From Hyphomicrobiales bacterium (GTDB lineage Bacteria; Pseudomonadota; Alphaproteobacteria; Rhizobiales; Rhizobiaceae), in assembly GCA_900468065.1 (NCBI GenBank), contig UBTA01000079.1:1-43268 (forward strand): 43,268 nucleotides of DNA, given 5' to 3'. The position numbers and the translations under genes are program-made. Shown here one piece after another: positions 34,551 to 42,961 of the stretch; positions within the stretch are counted from its first letter, which is position 1; each line of letters opens with the position of its first letter. The notes under the pieces are model-generated. The model was not told the DNA's origin. It made no database searches and was given only the letters and a program-made list of their open reading frames with translations.

Positions 34551-34575
34551 GCGGCCTTCGGGCCGCTTTTTTTTT
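34551..34575 (+). terminator. intrinsic terminator after the sugar importer operon
   Basis: GCGGCC (34551-34556), TTCG tetraloop, GGCCGC (34561-34566), then nine T. The UUCG loop and long T-run make this a strong rho-independent terminator, 25 bases after the binding-protein stop. Confidence 0.92.
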
Positions 34576-35360
34576 GTCGTTTGGCATTTAATTGTAAGAA
34601 TGCGCCCGTTCCGGCTTGTAATGGCACCTAATTTGAGATTATTCGGTGCGACTTTCCGCGCCAAATGTCTTCCGGATCAGCAATAACCTTCTGTAATATA
34701 AGGCATTTTGGAATGGAGGCTTGGCCGTAGCCAGCCATCTTTTCTCGGGCGGCGAATCTCACATTAACTGCCAAAAAACGAAGCCAGATTCTCAAATTAG
34801 ACGCCGAGTCTCAAATTACATGCTGGGCTATCTTGTTGAACTTGTTGGGACTGGAATCTTACGATTAAATGCAAAACAACAGGTTGAAGGACGCCGCGGG
34901 GACAGTGTGAGAGCACATGCCGGTCAAGCGTCAAGAGTCCGCCGATCGTCTCCATCGCGATTTCCACCGCCGCTGGGTGATCCGAGTGCTATGAGGTCGC
35001 GTCACTGTCTTTAGCGTAGACGGTTTCTGTCTGTGAAAGAGCAATAGACGGATTGTCCGGAATGTCCAGATTGTGCGGTCACGTTCTTACACCCAATAGC
35101 GGAGCGCTTAAAGACATTGCGGGGCAAAGGGGGGTTTCGACTGGCGGACGGGCAAGGAAGTTCGGAGTATGCGCCGCGTGGTCGAACGGTTTTGGTTGCG
35201 CTATGCGTGGCCCACGAGAGTGAGAACGCGGTCGCCCTACCGTTCCGGTGCGCAGGCTCGATCAAAGCCGATGTCTTCGGATCGGGCGAGGTGAGAGGAG
35301 ACGCAGCTTTGAACGATTGGTTTTAGTAAGATCCGTACAACAAGTCAGGGCAGCCGCTGA
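34576..35360. other. long non-coding or degenerate stretch
   Basis: About 785 bases without a gene I can support. Frames present (e.g. 35011-35265 minus and 34721-35014 plus) lack ribosome sites and have Ser/Arg/Pro-rich low-quality translations. The region marks the change from intact metabolic operons to the broken recombinase and stress genes, and may be a decayed mobile-element flank. Confidence 0.4.
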
Positions 35361-35462
35361 TCATGATACCGCGATAGCTTGCAGAATCGAGGCGATCCAG
35401 GTGACGATCGCGGCAATAGCGACCACTCGTTCTGGATGTTTAAGAAAATGGGAAAGTTGCAT
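35361..35462 (-). CDS. 33-residue single-helix membrane microprotein
   Basis: This short frame starts MQLSHFLKHPERVV and runs through about 18 hydrophobic residues (AIAAIVTWIASILQAIAV) to the stop. AGGAG lies nine bases before the ATG at 35460-35462, an excellent ribosome site. The shape (short charged head, one membrane helix, no C-terminal tail) resembles type I toxins or small regulatory membrane proteins. No family is recognised. It lies between the non-coding stretch and the integrase remnant. The strong start signal is the main reason to believe it is real. Confidence 0.5.
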   Translation of the reverse strand: MQLSHFLKHPERVVAIAAIVTWIASILQAIAVS

Positions 35463-35687
35463 GGCGCGTGCTCCTGGAGGTGTTGGAGCTTCAATAGTCC
35501 TAAATAGATTGGCGTATTGTTACCGGAGGAACAGACATAGCCTGGAACGAGCATATTTCAAGCGTCTCAACAAAGCCCCGTTCATGCCCTTTCATCGTCG
35601 ATTTTGCCGCGATCCGCGTTGGGCCTTCAAGCCGTCCTCAGGGGAGGACGTGGCTATCAGAGGCCTGCGGCCGCCAGCGCGCAGTGA

Positions 35688-36841
35688 TCAGCTCGATCTC
35701 GTAGCGGTAGCAGTCGCGATAGGAGAGAGTGCGCTCGCGCGCCAGCCGAGTGGCGATTCTTGACCTAACGGTTTCATCACGGGGGCAGGGGAGCGGTCTC
35801 CTAAAGCCCCGAGGCGGGTGAGATTGGTGCGGAAGCGATCGCGCCGCCGCTGATATTTGCGGGTCATCGCGGCCGAGGCATGGCCTAGCTGTTTTTGAAC
35901 ATAACGCTCCTCGATGTCGGCCGAGGAAGCAAGACCGGCGCGGAGCGAGTGCCCGGAGAACAGCAGCGCACGTTCTCCCTTCTGGAAGATCGGAACGCAC
36001 ACCGGCGGCGAGCGCGGTCTGCTTGACCAGGCGAGCGACATGCTTGTCGGAGAGCCGCTCGGCGTCGACGCCGGAACAGCGGTCCTCTTGCGATACGGCC
36101 GAGGCGAATCCAGCTCTCAAGAGCAACACGGGGCAGTTTGGTCGGAGGTCCCGCGGCCAACCTCGACCTCCCGCCATCCGGTCTTGCCGCGCAGCGTCAC
36201 CAGAACCCCATGGTCAGGAAAGATCTCGATCCAGCCGGCGCCGGCGCTGTGGTTCCCATCGAGATGGTCGTCGCGGACGATGTCGAGACCGACGATTTCG
36301 GAACGCCGCAGGCCACCAGCGAAGCCCAGGAGCAAAATTGCCGGGTCGCGCAGCCCCCGCAGATCATGGCCGAGCGTGTTGACCATCGCCTTGATGTCGC
36401 CGCCTAGCACGGCCTCTTTCTGCAGCGGCGGCTTTCCGTGTTTTCGGCGAATGCCGGCAAGCACCGTCGCAATATGCCGATCGGCGCGATCCATTGACTG
36501 GCCCCGCTGGGTTAAGTTCCAGGCCAAGCCGAAGAGACGCCTCTCGATCGTTGCAACCGAAAGGGCAGGGGGGCTGCGTTTCGCATCGCCGCCAGCGGTG
36601 TCAATGACCCTGCCAGAGGCGCAGGCGCCGATGTAAAGACCGGTGACCTGGTTGGAGGGCGGCAACGGCTCAAAACCTTCCCGACGGCACCAGGCGGTAA
36701 AATGCCGCCAGTCCTTAGCGTAAGCGTCGCGTGTGTTTCGGCGCTGGCGGCGTTGGCGTAGGCTGTCGCAGCCTCGACGAGGGCCTCCCGCCGCGCCGCG
36801 ACCCGGGGTGTCGCCTGCGAGGAGACTGGTCTAATTACCAC
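35688..36841 (-). pseudogene. tyrosine recombinase/integrase, broken by several frameshifts
   Basis: The minus strand encodes a phage-type integrase spread over all three frames. N-terminal EALVEAATAYANAASAE (from 36841) breaks near an AAA run at ~36740 and continues DAYAKDWRHFTAWCRREGFE, then LLGFAGGLRRSEIVGLD with the first catalytic Arg. Further shifts near 36130, 36060 and 36000 lead through WIRLGRIARGPLF, DAERLSDKHVARLVKQTAL and GERALLFSGHSLRAGLAS, then QLGHASAAMTRKYQRR, which has the HxxR, H and Tyr nucleophile. All core residues remain but at least four shifts prevent one product. It marks a past integration or element at this site. Confidence 0.85.
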
Positions 36842-36842
36842 C

Positions 36843-37425
36843 TTGTTTCAACAGTTGCTTGCGACAGCCTGCGGAGATGCAAAACTATGGCCGGAGGACA
36901 TCGTTCTCGCCTTCAGTTTGTCACCCGTCCAAATGGAGGACCGACTGCTAACCTCGCGAATTTTGGAAATTCTGAAAACCGCGGGTCGTCCGCCGGCCCG
37001 TTTGGAAGTGAAGATCACTGAAAATGCCTTGATTGAGGATCCGGAGCTTGCTGCTTCAATCATCGACGATCTGCACAATGCTGGTATCCAAATCGCGTTT
37101 GACGACTTTGGTACGGGATATTCCAGCCTGGCACAGCTGGCTCGGTACAAATTCGACAAGATCAAGATCGACGAAAGTTTTGTCTCGTCACTTCGCAAAA
37201 AAGGGCGAGCGACACGACAAAATCGTCCAGGCACTCCTGAACCTAAGCAAGGGCCTTGAAATAAAGACGACTGTCGAAGGAATTGAGGAGAACGCCCAGT
37301 TGGCCTATTTTCTGCAAGAAGGCTGTGATATCGGCCAAGGGTACCTCTTTGGCACAGCGATGCCGGCGTCTGAGACGCTGAGCTTATTGAAAGTCGCGAC
37401 CAGATATCACACACCTCCACAATCG
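36843..37425 (+). pseudogene. EAL-domain (c-di-GMP phosphodiesterase) remnant, 5' truncated and frameshifted
   Basis: The coding starts abruptly at the integrase boundary, lacking the N-terminal EAL motif. What remains includes KITENALIEDP (ExxE), FDDFGTGYSSLAQLARY (metal-binding DD), FDKIKIDESFV and, after a frame change, TTVEGIEENAQLAYF and GYLFGTAMP. The change falls at A6G3 (37197-37205); one G fewer restores LRKKGERHDKIVQAL. Without the EAL strand it cannot hydrolyse c-di-GMP. No GGDEF or sensor domain remains. Confidence 0.85.
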
Positions 37426-37533
37426 TTTTGGCGCATTCATGGCTTAAAGGCTCAATGGCGCGCTGAACAAAGGTTTGCGCTCATACTCATGCCCGACCAC
37501 AGGGCAGGCAAAGATCTCGACAGGACAAGCTCT

Positions 37534-37929
37534 ATGAAAACGCCTCTTCCGACCGATATCTACGTTGGCGCCAGAATACGCATGCAACGCACCTTTCTTC
37601 ATATGAGCCAGGCTGTGCTTGGCCAACGACTTGGCATAACGTTTCAACAGATACAGAAATATGAAAATGGTACAAACCGGGTCGGCCCCAGCAGGATTCA
37701 CCAGATAAGCGAAATCTTCCAGGTTCCGATATCCTTCTTCTTTCCAGACGTTGGCCAAAGGCAACCGGTCACCCAGAGCATAGAAAGATCTGACGAATTA
37801 TCGTTGTTTCTACAGACAGCACAGGGGCGGGAGCTCAATTGCGCCTTTCGGCGAATTCGAGATCCCAAGGTAAGAAAAGCCGTGGTTGGCTTGGCCAAGT
37901 CGATGGCTGGCAAAAATAGTGTTCCATGA
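37534..37929 (+). CDS. Xre-family transcriptional regulator
   Basis: A 131-residue regulator with an N-terminal helix-turn-helix: IYVGARIRMQRTFLHMSQAV, LGQRLGITFQQIQKYENGTN and RVGPSRIHQISEIFQVPISF, the standard rhizobial Xre pattern. An AGGAC ribosome site lies nine bases before ATG 37534. The same frame is open upstream through the EAL remnant with no stop between, so an EAL-Xre fusion product is possible in principle. A separate start at 37534 fits the family better. The target is unknown. Confidence 0.82.
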   Translation: MKTPLPTDIYVGARIRMQRTFLHMSQAVLGQRLGITFQQIQKYENGTNRVGPSRIHQISEIFQVPISFFFPDVGQRQPVTQSIERSDELSLFLQTAQGRELNCAFRRIRDPKVRKAVVGLAKSMAGKNSVP

Positions 37930-37989
37930 TCGTAGCGAGGTCACCAACAAGGCGCGGATAAGCCAGCGCCTCAAGCCGGAGAGGGTACG

Positions 37990-38130
37990 ATGCCAGTCAC
38001 CATGCAGCTTCCACGCTTCGTAGCTGAACGCGATCGAAAGTTCGTCTCCCTCGAAGAGTTTGAAGAATATTTTATCGGCTGGATGACTAGCAGGAGTGAG
38101 CGAGTTGCAGTCGTTCCTCTCGATCAATAG
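37990..38130 (+). CDS. 46-residue hypothetical protein
   Basis: A short frame, MPVTMQLPRFVAERDRKFVS then LEEFEEYFIGWMTSRSER, with GGAGAGG five bases before the ATG. Its charged, regular composition looks like a real small protein. It follows the Xre gene by 60 bases on the same strand. No family is recognised. Confidence 0.5.
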   Translation: MPVTMQLPRFVAERDRKFVSLEEFEEYFIGWMTSRSERVAVVPLDQ

Positions 38131-38341
38131 TGCGAATATGCTACCCAAGCGCGCCCGTCTATTGGCAGGAACTGCACCAATCAGGGTATACCGCTGCCGA
38201 GTGCGTGGGCGTTGACGTGAGTTCTTGGCGAGGATGGTATTTTCGCAGCCTGTTCAGAACACCGCCGGCATCGTCGACAGTCTAACCTCTCTCGACAATG
38301 ACCTGACTCGATGCGGACATGTCGGGATGGACGGTCGCGAT

Positions 38342-38581
38342 CTACGCGTCGGTCCACCTGTTGCGCAGGGTAAGGCGTGCGATTGATAGTTCGTGTCCGG
38401 TTTCGTCCCGCACGTGAAGTTCGATATCAATCGCCTCTCTATCATCCCCGTCGTCTTCAGCGACATCCAAGAGAATTTTCTTTATTTCCGCCCCCAGAGC
38501 CGCTCGCGACGGAAGCAACTGCCCCTCGTCATCCAGCGTTGCAATGCCGCCTTCGTAGAGATCGAAGAAATAGCGCTGCAT
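38342..38581 (-). CDS. DUF6894-type small protein
   Basis: A 79-residue protein starting MQRYFFDLYEGGIATLDDEG and continuing LHVRDETGHELSIARLTL, the pattern of the alphaproteobacterial DUF6894 family (xRYFFDxxxG ... DExG ... VRDExG). Function is unknown; copies are often scattered among stress and signalling genes. The start is set at ATG 38581 with GGGAG eight bases upstream; the frame is open further to 38644. It is divergent from the Crp/Fnr gene at 38679. Confidence 0.75.
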   Translation of the reverse strand: MQRYFFDLYEGGIATLDDEGQLLPSRAALGAEIKKILLDVAEDDGDDREAIDIELHVRDETGHELSIARLTLRNRWTDA

Positions 38582-38678
38582 GTTACAACTCCCACCTAAA
38601 ATCGGAAAATAAGCCAATGGGCTTTTTGTTCCGACGGTCGGCATGGTATGACGACTGCGAAGGCGGTGGAGTTATGTC

Positions 38679-39398
38679 GTGATCGAACCCTTGATTGCAA
38701 ATATGCAGGCGCGAGATGTCGTCTCGTCACGCGAGATCGATCTGTTGCAGTCCATGATCGTGCGCGAACGTCGGTTCGCCGTCGACGAGGACCTCGTTAA
38801 AGAGGGTACACGTCCGATCTTTAGCACGGTGCTCCTCGACGGTATCGCCGCGCGCTACAGGGTTTTGGAAGACGGAAAACGACAGATTACGGCGCTGCAT
38901 ATCGGTGGCGATTTTGTGGATCTGCATGCGTTTCCGTTGAAGGAGATGGATCACGGCGTTGTGGCGCTGACGCCATGTCGCGTCGCTTTCGCTGATCATT
39001 CAGACCTTAGACGCATCACGGAGACCGAGCCCCATCTGACCCGTCTTCTGTGGCTGCTGACGGTCGTCGACGGTGCCATCCATAGGGAATGGATCGTTGC
39101 TATGGGCCGCCGCTCGAAGAAATCTCATCTGGCGCATCTCTTCTGCGAGCTCTACATCCGTTTGAAGGTGGTCGGGAAGGCGGAGAAGGGCAGTTTCGCG
39201 TTCTCTCTTACCCAATCCGAACTCGCCGATGTCCTCGGACTGTCGCTTGTTCACCTCAACAAGACTCTCGGTCTTCTGCGCAAGGAAAGCGTCCTGGAAT
39301 GGGCGCAGCGGACGATCACGATCATGGACTGGGACGGACTACAACGCATAGCCGAATTCGAGCCGCACTATCTCAACCTTCATGTGGAGGCCCGGTAG
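38679..39398 (+). CDS. Crp/Fnr-family transcriptional regulator
   Basis: A 239-residue regulator from a GTG start (GGAG eight bases upstream). The N-terminal cyclic-nucleotide-type barrel spans about 15-130 (AVDEDLVKEG, ALHIGGDFVDLHAF). A dimer helix follows and the C-terminal winged helix has SFAFSLTQSELADVLGLSLV then HLNKTLGLLRKE. There is no Cys cluster, so it is not an Fe-S FNR. This Crp subgroup is common in Rhizobiales stress regions. It is divergent from the DUF6894 gene, with a 97-bp shared promoter region, so it may control that gene. Confidence 0.85.
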   Translation: MIEPLIANMQARDVVSSREIDLLQSMIVRERRFAVDEDLVKEGTRPIFSTVLLDGIAARYRVLEDGKRQITALHIGGDFVDLHAFPLKEMDHGVVALTPCRVAFADHSDLRRITETEPHLTRLLWLLTVVDGAIHREWIVAMGRRSKKSHLAHLFCELYIRLKVVGKAEKGSFAFSLTQSELADVLGLSLVHLNKTLGLLRKESVLEWAQRTITIMDWDGLQRIAEFEPHYLNLHVEAR

Positions 39399-39717
39399 GT
39401 CGGTAATTTCTATATTTCTCGCCGGCGCGGTTATCCTTAGAGGGTACGGGTTGGGAGGGTTTGTGACCGGGGATGACACTCACGTTTCCAACCCCATTTT
39501 GGGGAGGGCCGCGTCGTCTGGCCGCTGCTTGATCGCCGGCATCCTGCGTCAGGCACATCGTGGGCCTCCGCCTTTGTCCGACTTTCGGTAGAGCGAAGGC
39601 GCGACAACGCGATCGTATGCAGCCGATGCCACCAGCGGGATCATGGTGCCCACATAGCCCTTGCGCCGGTAAGATCGACAGCGAAAGCCTAATCTGGACC
39701 GTGCCGCTTCTGGCCGG
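39399..39717. other. intergenic stretch, nothing recognised
   Basis: About 320 bases follow the Crp gene. Short frames on both strands lack ribosome sites or family patterns. One minus-strand frame ending at 39549 has a hydrophobic KGYVGTMIPLVASAAYDR segment, but its N-terminus overlaps another frame and is not convincing. Confidence 0.3.
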
Positions 39718-39927
39718 TTACCAGGCGAGCAGCCCACGTAAGCGGGCAAAAATGCCATCAGGCGTGTCGACATGCTTCGCCAGGATATAGCGGGCCGTCC
39801 TTGCAGCGTTCACGGTCATGGCGAAATGGCAATAGCAGACTATCCGGTGCAGTTGCCTGTCAGACAGATCGACGAACCGTTTGGGTTCGCCGCATGTGTC
39901 GTTTTCCAACCCGGCGAACTCGGACAA
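39718..39927 (-). CDS. possible small hypothetical protein
   Basis: A 69-codon frame from a TTG start, with the protein-like segment FVDLSDRQLHRIVCYCHFAM followed by NAARTARYILAKHV and IFARLRGLLAW. The amphipathic composition is better than chance frames here, but the ribosome site is weak. No family is recognised. It is divergent from the SDR gene at 40075. Confidence 0.35.
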   Translation of the reverse strand: MSEFAGLENDTCGEPKRFVDLSDRQLHRIVCYCHFAMTVNAARTARYILAKHVDTPDGIFARLRGLLAW

Positions 39928-40074
39928 GGTCGTTTAGTTCCGCAGGTGTTGTAGCCCAAAATTAGCGCGGGCGACGAGCGACGATAACAGGAGGCCTTTT
40001 GGACCCCGCAGGTGCCGATGGAACATCGACGCTTCATTCGAGTTGGAAGGCGAGAAATGTATTTGGAGAAGACG

Positions 40075-40944
40075 ATGAGCGAAACCGACGTACGCCGCCC
40101 CTTGCCCCCTCAGCCCGCCCAGGAACAGAGCCCGCCCGGCCTGACCGGGCCCATGAAGCCGATCCCCGATCATGGCGAGGAAAGCTACAAGGGTGCCGGC
40201 CGTTTGAATGGCAAGGTTGCGCTCATCACCGGGGCGGATTCCGGTATCGGCCGGGCGGTGGCAATAGCCTTCGCGCGGGAAGGTGCCGATATTGCAATCT
40301 CTTATCTCAGCGAGGACGAGGATGCCAATGAAACGGCGCGCTGGGTGGAGGCGGCGGGCAGAAGAGCGCTTGTCCTGCCGGGGGATATCACCAGTGAAGA
40401 CCATTGTGAGCACCTCGTTCGACAATGTCTCGAAAATTTTGAGCGGCTGGATATTCTGGTCAACAATGCCGCCTTCCAACGAACCTATGCAGCGATAGGC
40501 GACATCAGTTCCGAGGAGTGGGACACGACGTTCCGTACCAACATATACGCGCCCTTTTTCCTCGCGCGCGCCGCTGTCCCACACCTGAAGCCGGGCAGTG
40601 CTATCATCAACACGACGTCGATCCAGTCCCGCCAGCCGTCGGCCCAGCTTCTGGCCTATGCCGCAACGAAGGGGGCGATCTCTAATTTCACGGCCGGCCT
40701 GGCCGAAATGCTGGCCGACAAGGGCATACGCGTCAACGCCGTCGCACCCGGGCCGATTTGGACCCCCCTTATTCCCTCTACCATGCCGCCGGATAAAACC
40801 GAGAGTTTCGGAAAGCAATCCCTTCTCGGCCGTGCCGGGCAGCCGGCCGAACTCGCAGGCGCCTACGTGCTCCTTGCATCCGACCTCGGTAGCTACATGA
40901 CGGGAGCTGTCGTTCCGGTGACGGGTGGCGAGATCATGATCTGA
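40075..40944 (+). CDS. short-chain dehydrogenase/reductase (general stress type)
   Basis: A 289-residue SDR with an N-terminal extension PGLTGPMKPIPDHGEESYKG, typical of the YhdF/YghA/YhxC stress-linked group. The NAD(P) loop is ITGADSGIGRA, followed by LVNNAAFQ and the catalytic Ser/Tyr/Lys in TTSIQSRQPSAQLLAYAATK, then VNAVAPGPIWTPLIP. These act on alcohols or aldehydes with unclear physiological substrates and are induced by desiccation or heat in soil bacteria. ATG 40075 has GGAGAAGA upstream and is chosen over ATGs at 40012 and 40057. Confidence 0.9.
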   Translation: MSETDVRRPLPPQPAQEQSPPGLTGPMKPIPDHGEESYKGAGRLNGKVALITGADSGIGRAVAIAFAREGADIAISYLSEDEDANETARWVEAAGRRALVLPGDITSEDHCEHLVRQCLENFERLDILVNNAAFQRTYAAIGDISSEEWDTTFRTNIYAPFFLARAAVPHLKPGSAIINTTSIQSRQPSAQLLAYAATKGAISNFTAGLAEMLADKGIRVNAVAPGPIWTPLIPSTMPPDKTESFGKQSLLGRAGQPAELAGAYVLLASDLGSYMTGAVVPVTGGEIMI

Positions 40945-41314
40945 CGTCCACAGCCGCCGGCAGAATGCGTCCCCCTTCGTCGCCGATGACAGCAATGGTG
41001 TAATCTACCGGGTGTCGCATACCGCGGGAGCAGCCTCCGGTTCGGCAGAGACGAGCACCATTCCAAACGTCGTTGAGAAGTCCCCAGGATGTCTTCCATC
41101 TCTCTTGGAAGGACCGGATGGACCTTAAAGTCGCTCGATGGCTGGTGGCAGTGCCAAACAAGTGGCCCAAGAGGCCCAACCATCGGCAATTGCTAGAGCA
41201 GTGTATCGGCCTATTTTCGACGTCACATAGCGCTGCCGACGTCCCAGTTGGGCAGATGGAAATCAGGGGAGGCGAATTTGAAGCGAGCGTCGCTATTTGT
41301 GTCTGGATACCGGC
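40945..41314. other. intergenic stretch with a weak minus-strand frame
   Basis: This 370-base gap separates the SDR and Nudix genes. A minus-strand frame ending at 40934 translates to a C-terminus (DYTIAVIGDEGGRILPAAVD) that looks protein-like, but it overlaps the SDR end and lacks a clear start. Nothing else is seen. Confidence 0.3.
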
Positions 41315-41782
41315 ATGCCGATACGTAGCGCGGGACTTCTTATTTTCCGCCGGATCACGGACGGCGTCGAGGTCCTACTCGTGCATCCCGGCGGACCATT
41401 TTGGGCGAACAAGGATGAGGGCGCATGGTCGATCCCAAAGGGATTGGTTGAACCCGGCGAAGAGGAGCTTGCTGCCGCTATCCGAGAGACACGCGAAGAA
41501 CTAGGCGTGGACATCGATGGGAGCTTCCACCCGCTTGGCGAGCATCGACAGCCTGGTGGGAAGACGGTCGTCGCATGGTGCATTGAAGCCGATCCAATCT
41601 TGGATGTGGACGAAGTCCAAAGTTCCACGTTCACGATGGAATGGCCGCCCAAATCCGGCTTGGTCAAAAGCTTTCCCGAGGTGGATCGTGCAGGCTGGTT
41701 TTCTATCGACGCGGCTAAGCTGAAGATACTCAAGGGCCAACTCCCCATGCTTGTCTCTCTGGGCCGGCACCTTGCATTGTAG
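41315..41782 (+). CDS. Nudix hydrolase
   Basis: A 155-residue Nudix protein. The Nudix box (GX5EX7REUXEEXGU) is complete: GLVEPGEEELAAAIRE followed by TREELGV, with WSIPKG before it. N-terminal SAGLLIFRRITDGVEVLLVH and FWANKDEGAW match the diadenosine-polyphosphate/NTP pyrophosphohydrolase-like group often annotated as NUDIX domain proteins of Rhizobiales. It likely cleans up nucleoside diphosphate derivatives. Start at ATG 41315; the ribosome site is weak and a TTG at 41297 is in frame. Confidence 0.88.
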   Translation: MPIRSAGLLIFRRITDGVEVLLVHPGGPFWANKDEGAWSIPKGLVEPGEEELAAAIRETREELGVDIDGSFHPLGEHRQPGGKTVVAWCIEADPILDVDEVQSSTFTMEWPPKSGLVKSFPEVDRAGWFSIDAAKLKILKGQLPMLVSLGRHLAL

Positions 41783-41977
41783 CGGGGTCACGGAAAAATA
41801 TGACGCACGCCGTTTGCAACCGCAGGAGACTGCTAGTGACCGTCCGACAGAACGAAACCCCGTTGTCGCGTCATAGCCTTAAAGCGATCATTTTCTCGAT
41901 TAAAACTGCGCGGGAAATCTTGTCAGCGCCGCCCCACTTCCTATCTCGACTCCAAAACCTCGACCTGGGTGACTGAG

Positions 41978-42211
41978 ATGGAAGATCAAATTCAAATCCG
42001 CGCTGCTGTTGATCTCGTCGCTGAAATCGTTCGGCCAGTTCCTCAAGACTCCTCCTCAAGAAAAAGGGGTATATGCATCTGTTGCGGAAGCCATTCCTGG
42101 ATGGATGAAGATGGGTGCGGCATTTGCGAGGCCTGTCTCGCTCCAGACGAATTTTCCGTCTGCGCAGATGAAGACGTGTTCCCTGTTCCGCTCCACTGCG
42201 ACGTCGCGTAA
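41978..42211 (+). CDS. small Cys-rich, zinc-ribbon-like protein
   Basis: A 77-residue frame with a compact CICCGSHSWMDEDGCGICEA pattern: two CxxC pairs about 14 residues apart, as in zinc ribbons. The N-terminal part is an acidic helix (IRAAVDLVAEIVRPV). The ribosome site is weak and a GTG at 41969 is also possible. No family is recognised. Frames antisense to it have weaker composition. Confidence 0.45.
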   Translation: MEDQIQIRAAVDLVAEIVRPVPQDSSSRKRGICICCGSHSWMDEDGCGICEACLAPDEFSVCADEDVFPVPLHCDVA

Positions 42212-42350
42212 GGAGCCATTTGTGGCGAATTGCCAAGACGCGTACACGGAAGGAATTCCTCAACTTCTTGACCTCGCAATTCAGCGAACGCGCGGGAACT
42301 CTTTGAATCGACGCCCGTTTCCACGGTGAGATAATAAAATGGAGCGTTTC

Positions 42351-42524
42351 ATGACAACCACCACCCGCGGCCGCAATCAGGACAGAGCTCGCGTCGCAGC
42401 AAGCAAACCGCATGAAGTTCAATATGAGGCGAAGAAGGATGGCGTCTCAAAGGACGCGGTTAAAAAGTCGGTAAAGAAGGTCGGCACCAGTCGAAAGAAG
42501 ATCGAAGCGGACTTGAAAAGCTGA
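42351..42524 (+). CDS. DUF3606 family small protein
   Basis: A 57-residue basic protein. HEVQYEAKKDGVSKDAVKKS then VKKVGTSRKKIEADL matches DUF3606 (YEV.YwtkkfgvskeeLk.AV..VG.s...v...L). ATG 42351 has GGAG seven bases upstream; an in-frame ATG at 42339 overlaps that ribosome site. These are small stress-linked proteins of unknown function in alphaproteobacteria. Its stop overlaps the next start (TGATG). Confidence 0.8.
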   Translation: MTTTTRGRNQDRARVAASKPHEVQYEAKKDGVSKDAVKKSVKKVGTSRKKIEADLKS

Positions 42525-42739
42525 TGGTTAACGCGGCAGGAAAGTCAGGCGGTCCCCACGACGGAGAGAACGACGTTGAGGCTCTCCCTGCATTACGAGA
42601 GCGTCAGCGTGCGGAAGTCGAGGTGATGGTTACCGATCGAGCCGGTTTTCGGGCGAAGGTCGATTTGACCACGGGGGGTCTGCTTTCGATCACCGCACTC
42701 GTCTCTGGCATCCTGCTGTCGACCGCCGTTTTAGTTTGA
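42524..42739 (+). CDS. small membrane protein, unknown function
   Basis: A 71-residue protein with a charged N-terminal half (RERQRAEVEVMVTDRAG) and one C-terminal hydrophobic segment (LLSITALVSGILLSTAVLV). Its ATG shares a base with the stop of the DUF3606 gene, so the two are translationally coupled. The C-terminal anchor suggests tail insertion in the inner membrane. No family is recognised. Confidence 0.6.
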   Translation: MVNAAGKSGGPHDGENDVEALPALRERQRAEVEVMVTDRAGFRAKVDLTTGGLLSITALVSGILLSTAVLV

Positions 42740-42961
42740 TACGACTTGGCGCTTGAGTGATGCACGGCGATGCCTCGGAAAAGGCAGACATGGGAGATGA
42801 AGCATGCGTGCCACTCAATGCACGTTTGCAGTCCGGGTTAACGCGGATTGTTGGTTTCCACGCAGAACTGAGCCGGTTAGGCGCATAATTTCCATTAAGA
42901 ATTGAGCCATGTGGTCCTTCCCCCCAAACGCGGTGCGCGACTGGGCAACGGAGTGATCCAC

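Noticed and set aside
34721..35014. 97-codon plus-strand frame
   Set aside because: Composition is irregular, no ribosome site, no recognisable domain; left inside the non-coding stretch.
35011..35265. 84-codon minus-strand frame, Ser/Arg/Pro-rich
   Set aside because: No ribosome site, biased low-complexity translation and no family pattern; similar chance frames arise in GC-rich DNA.
39934..40995. 353-codon minus-strand frame
   Set aside because: Antisense shadow of the SDR gene, which carries the Gly-rich loop and YxxxK catalytic motif.
40934..41179. 81-codon minus-strand frame with a protein-like C-terminus
   Set aside because: Overlaps the SDR 3' end, lacks a convincing start, and the N-terminal half is Ser/Arg-rich; noted only in the intergenic entry.
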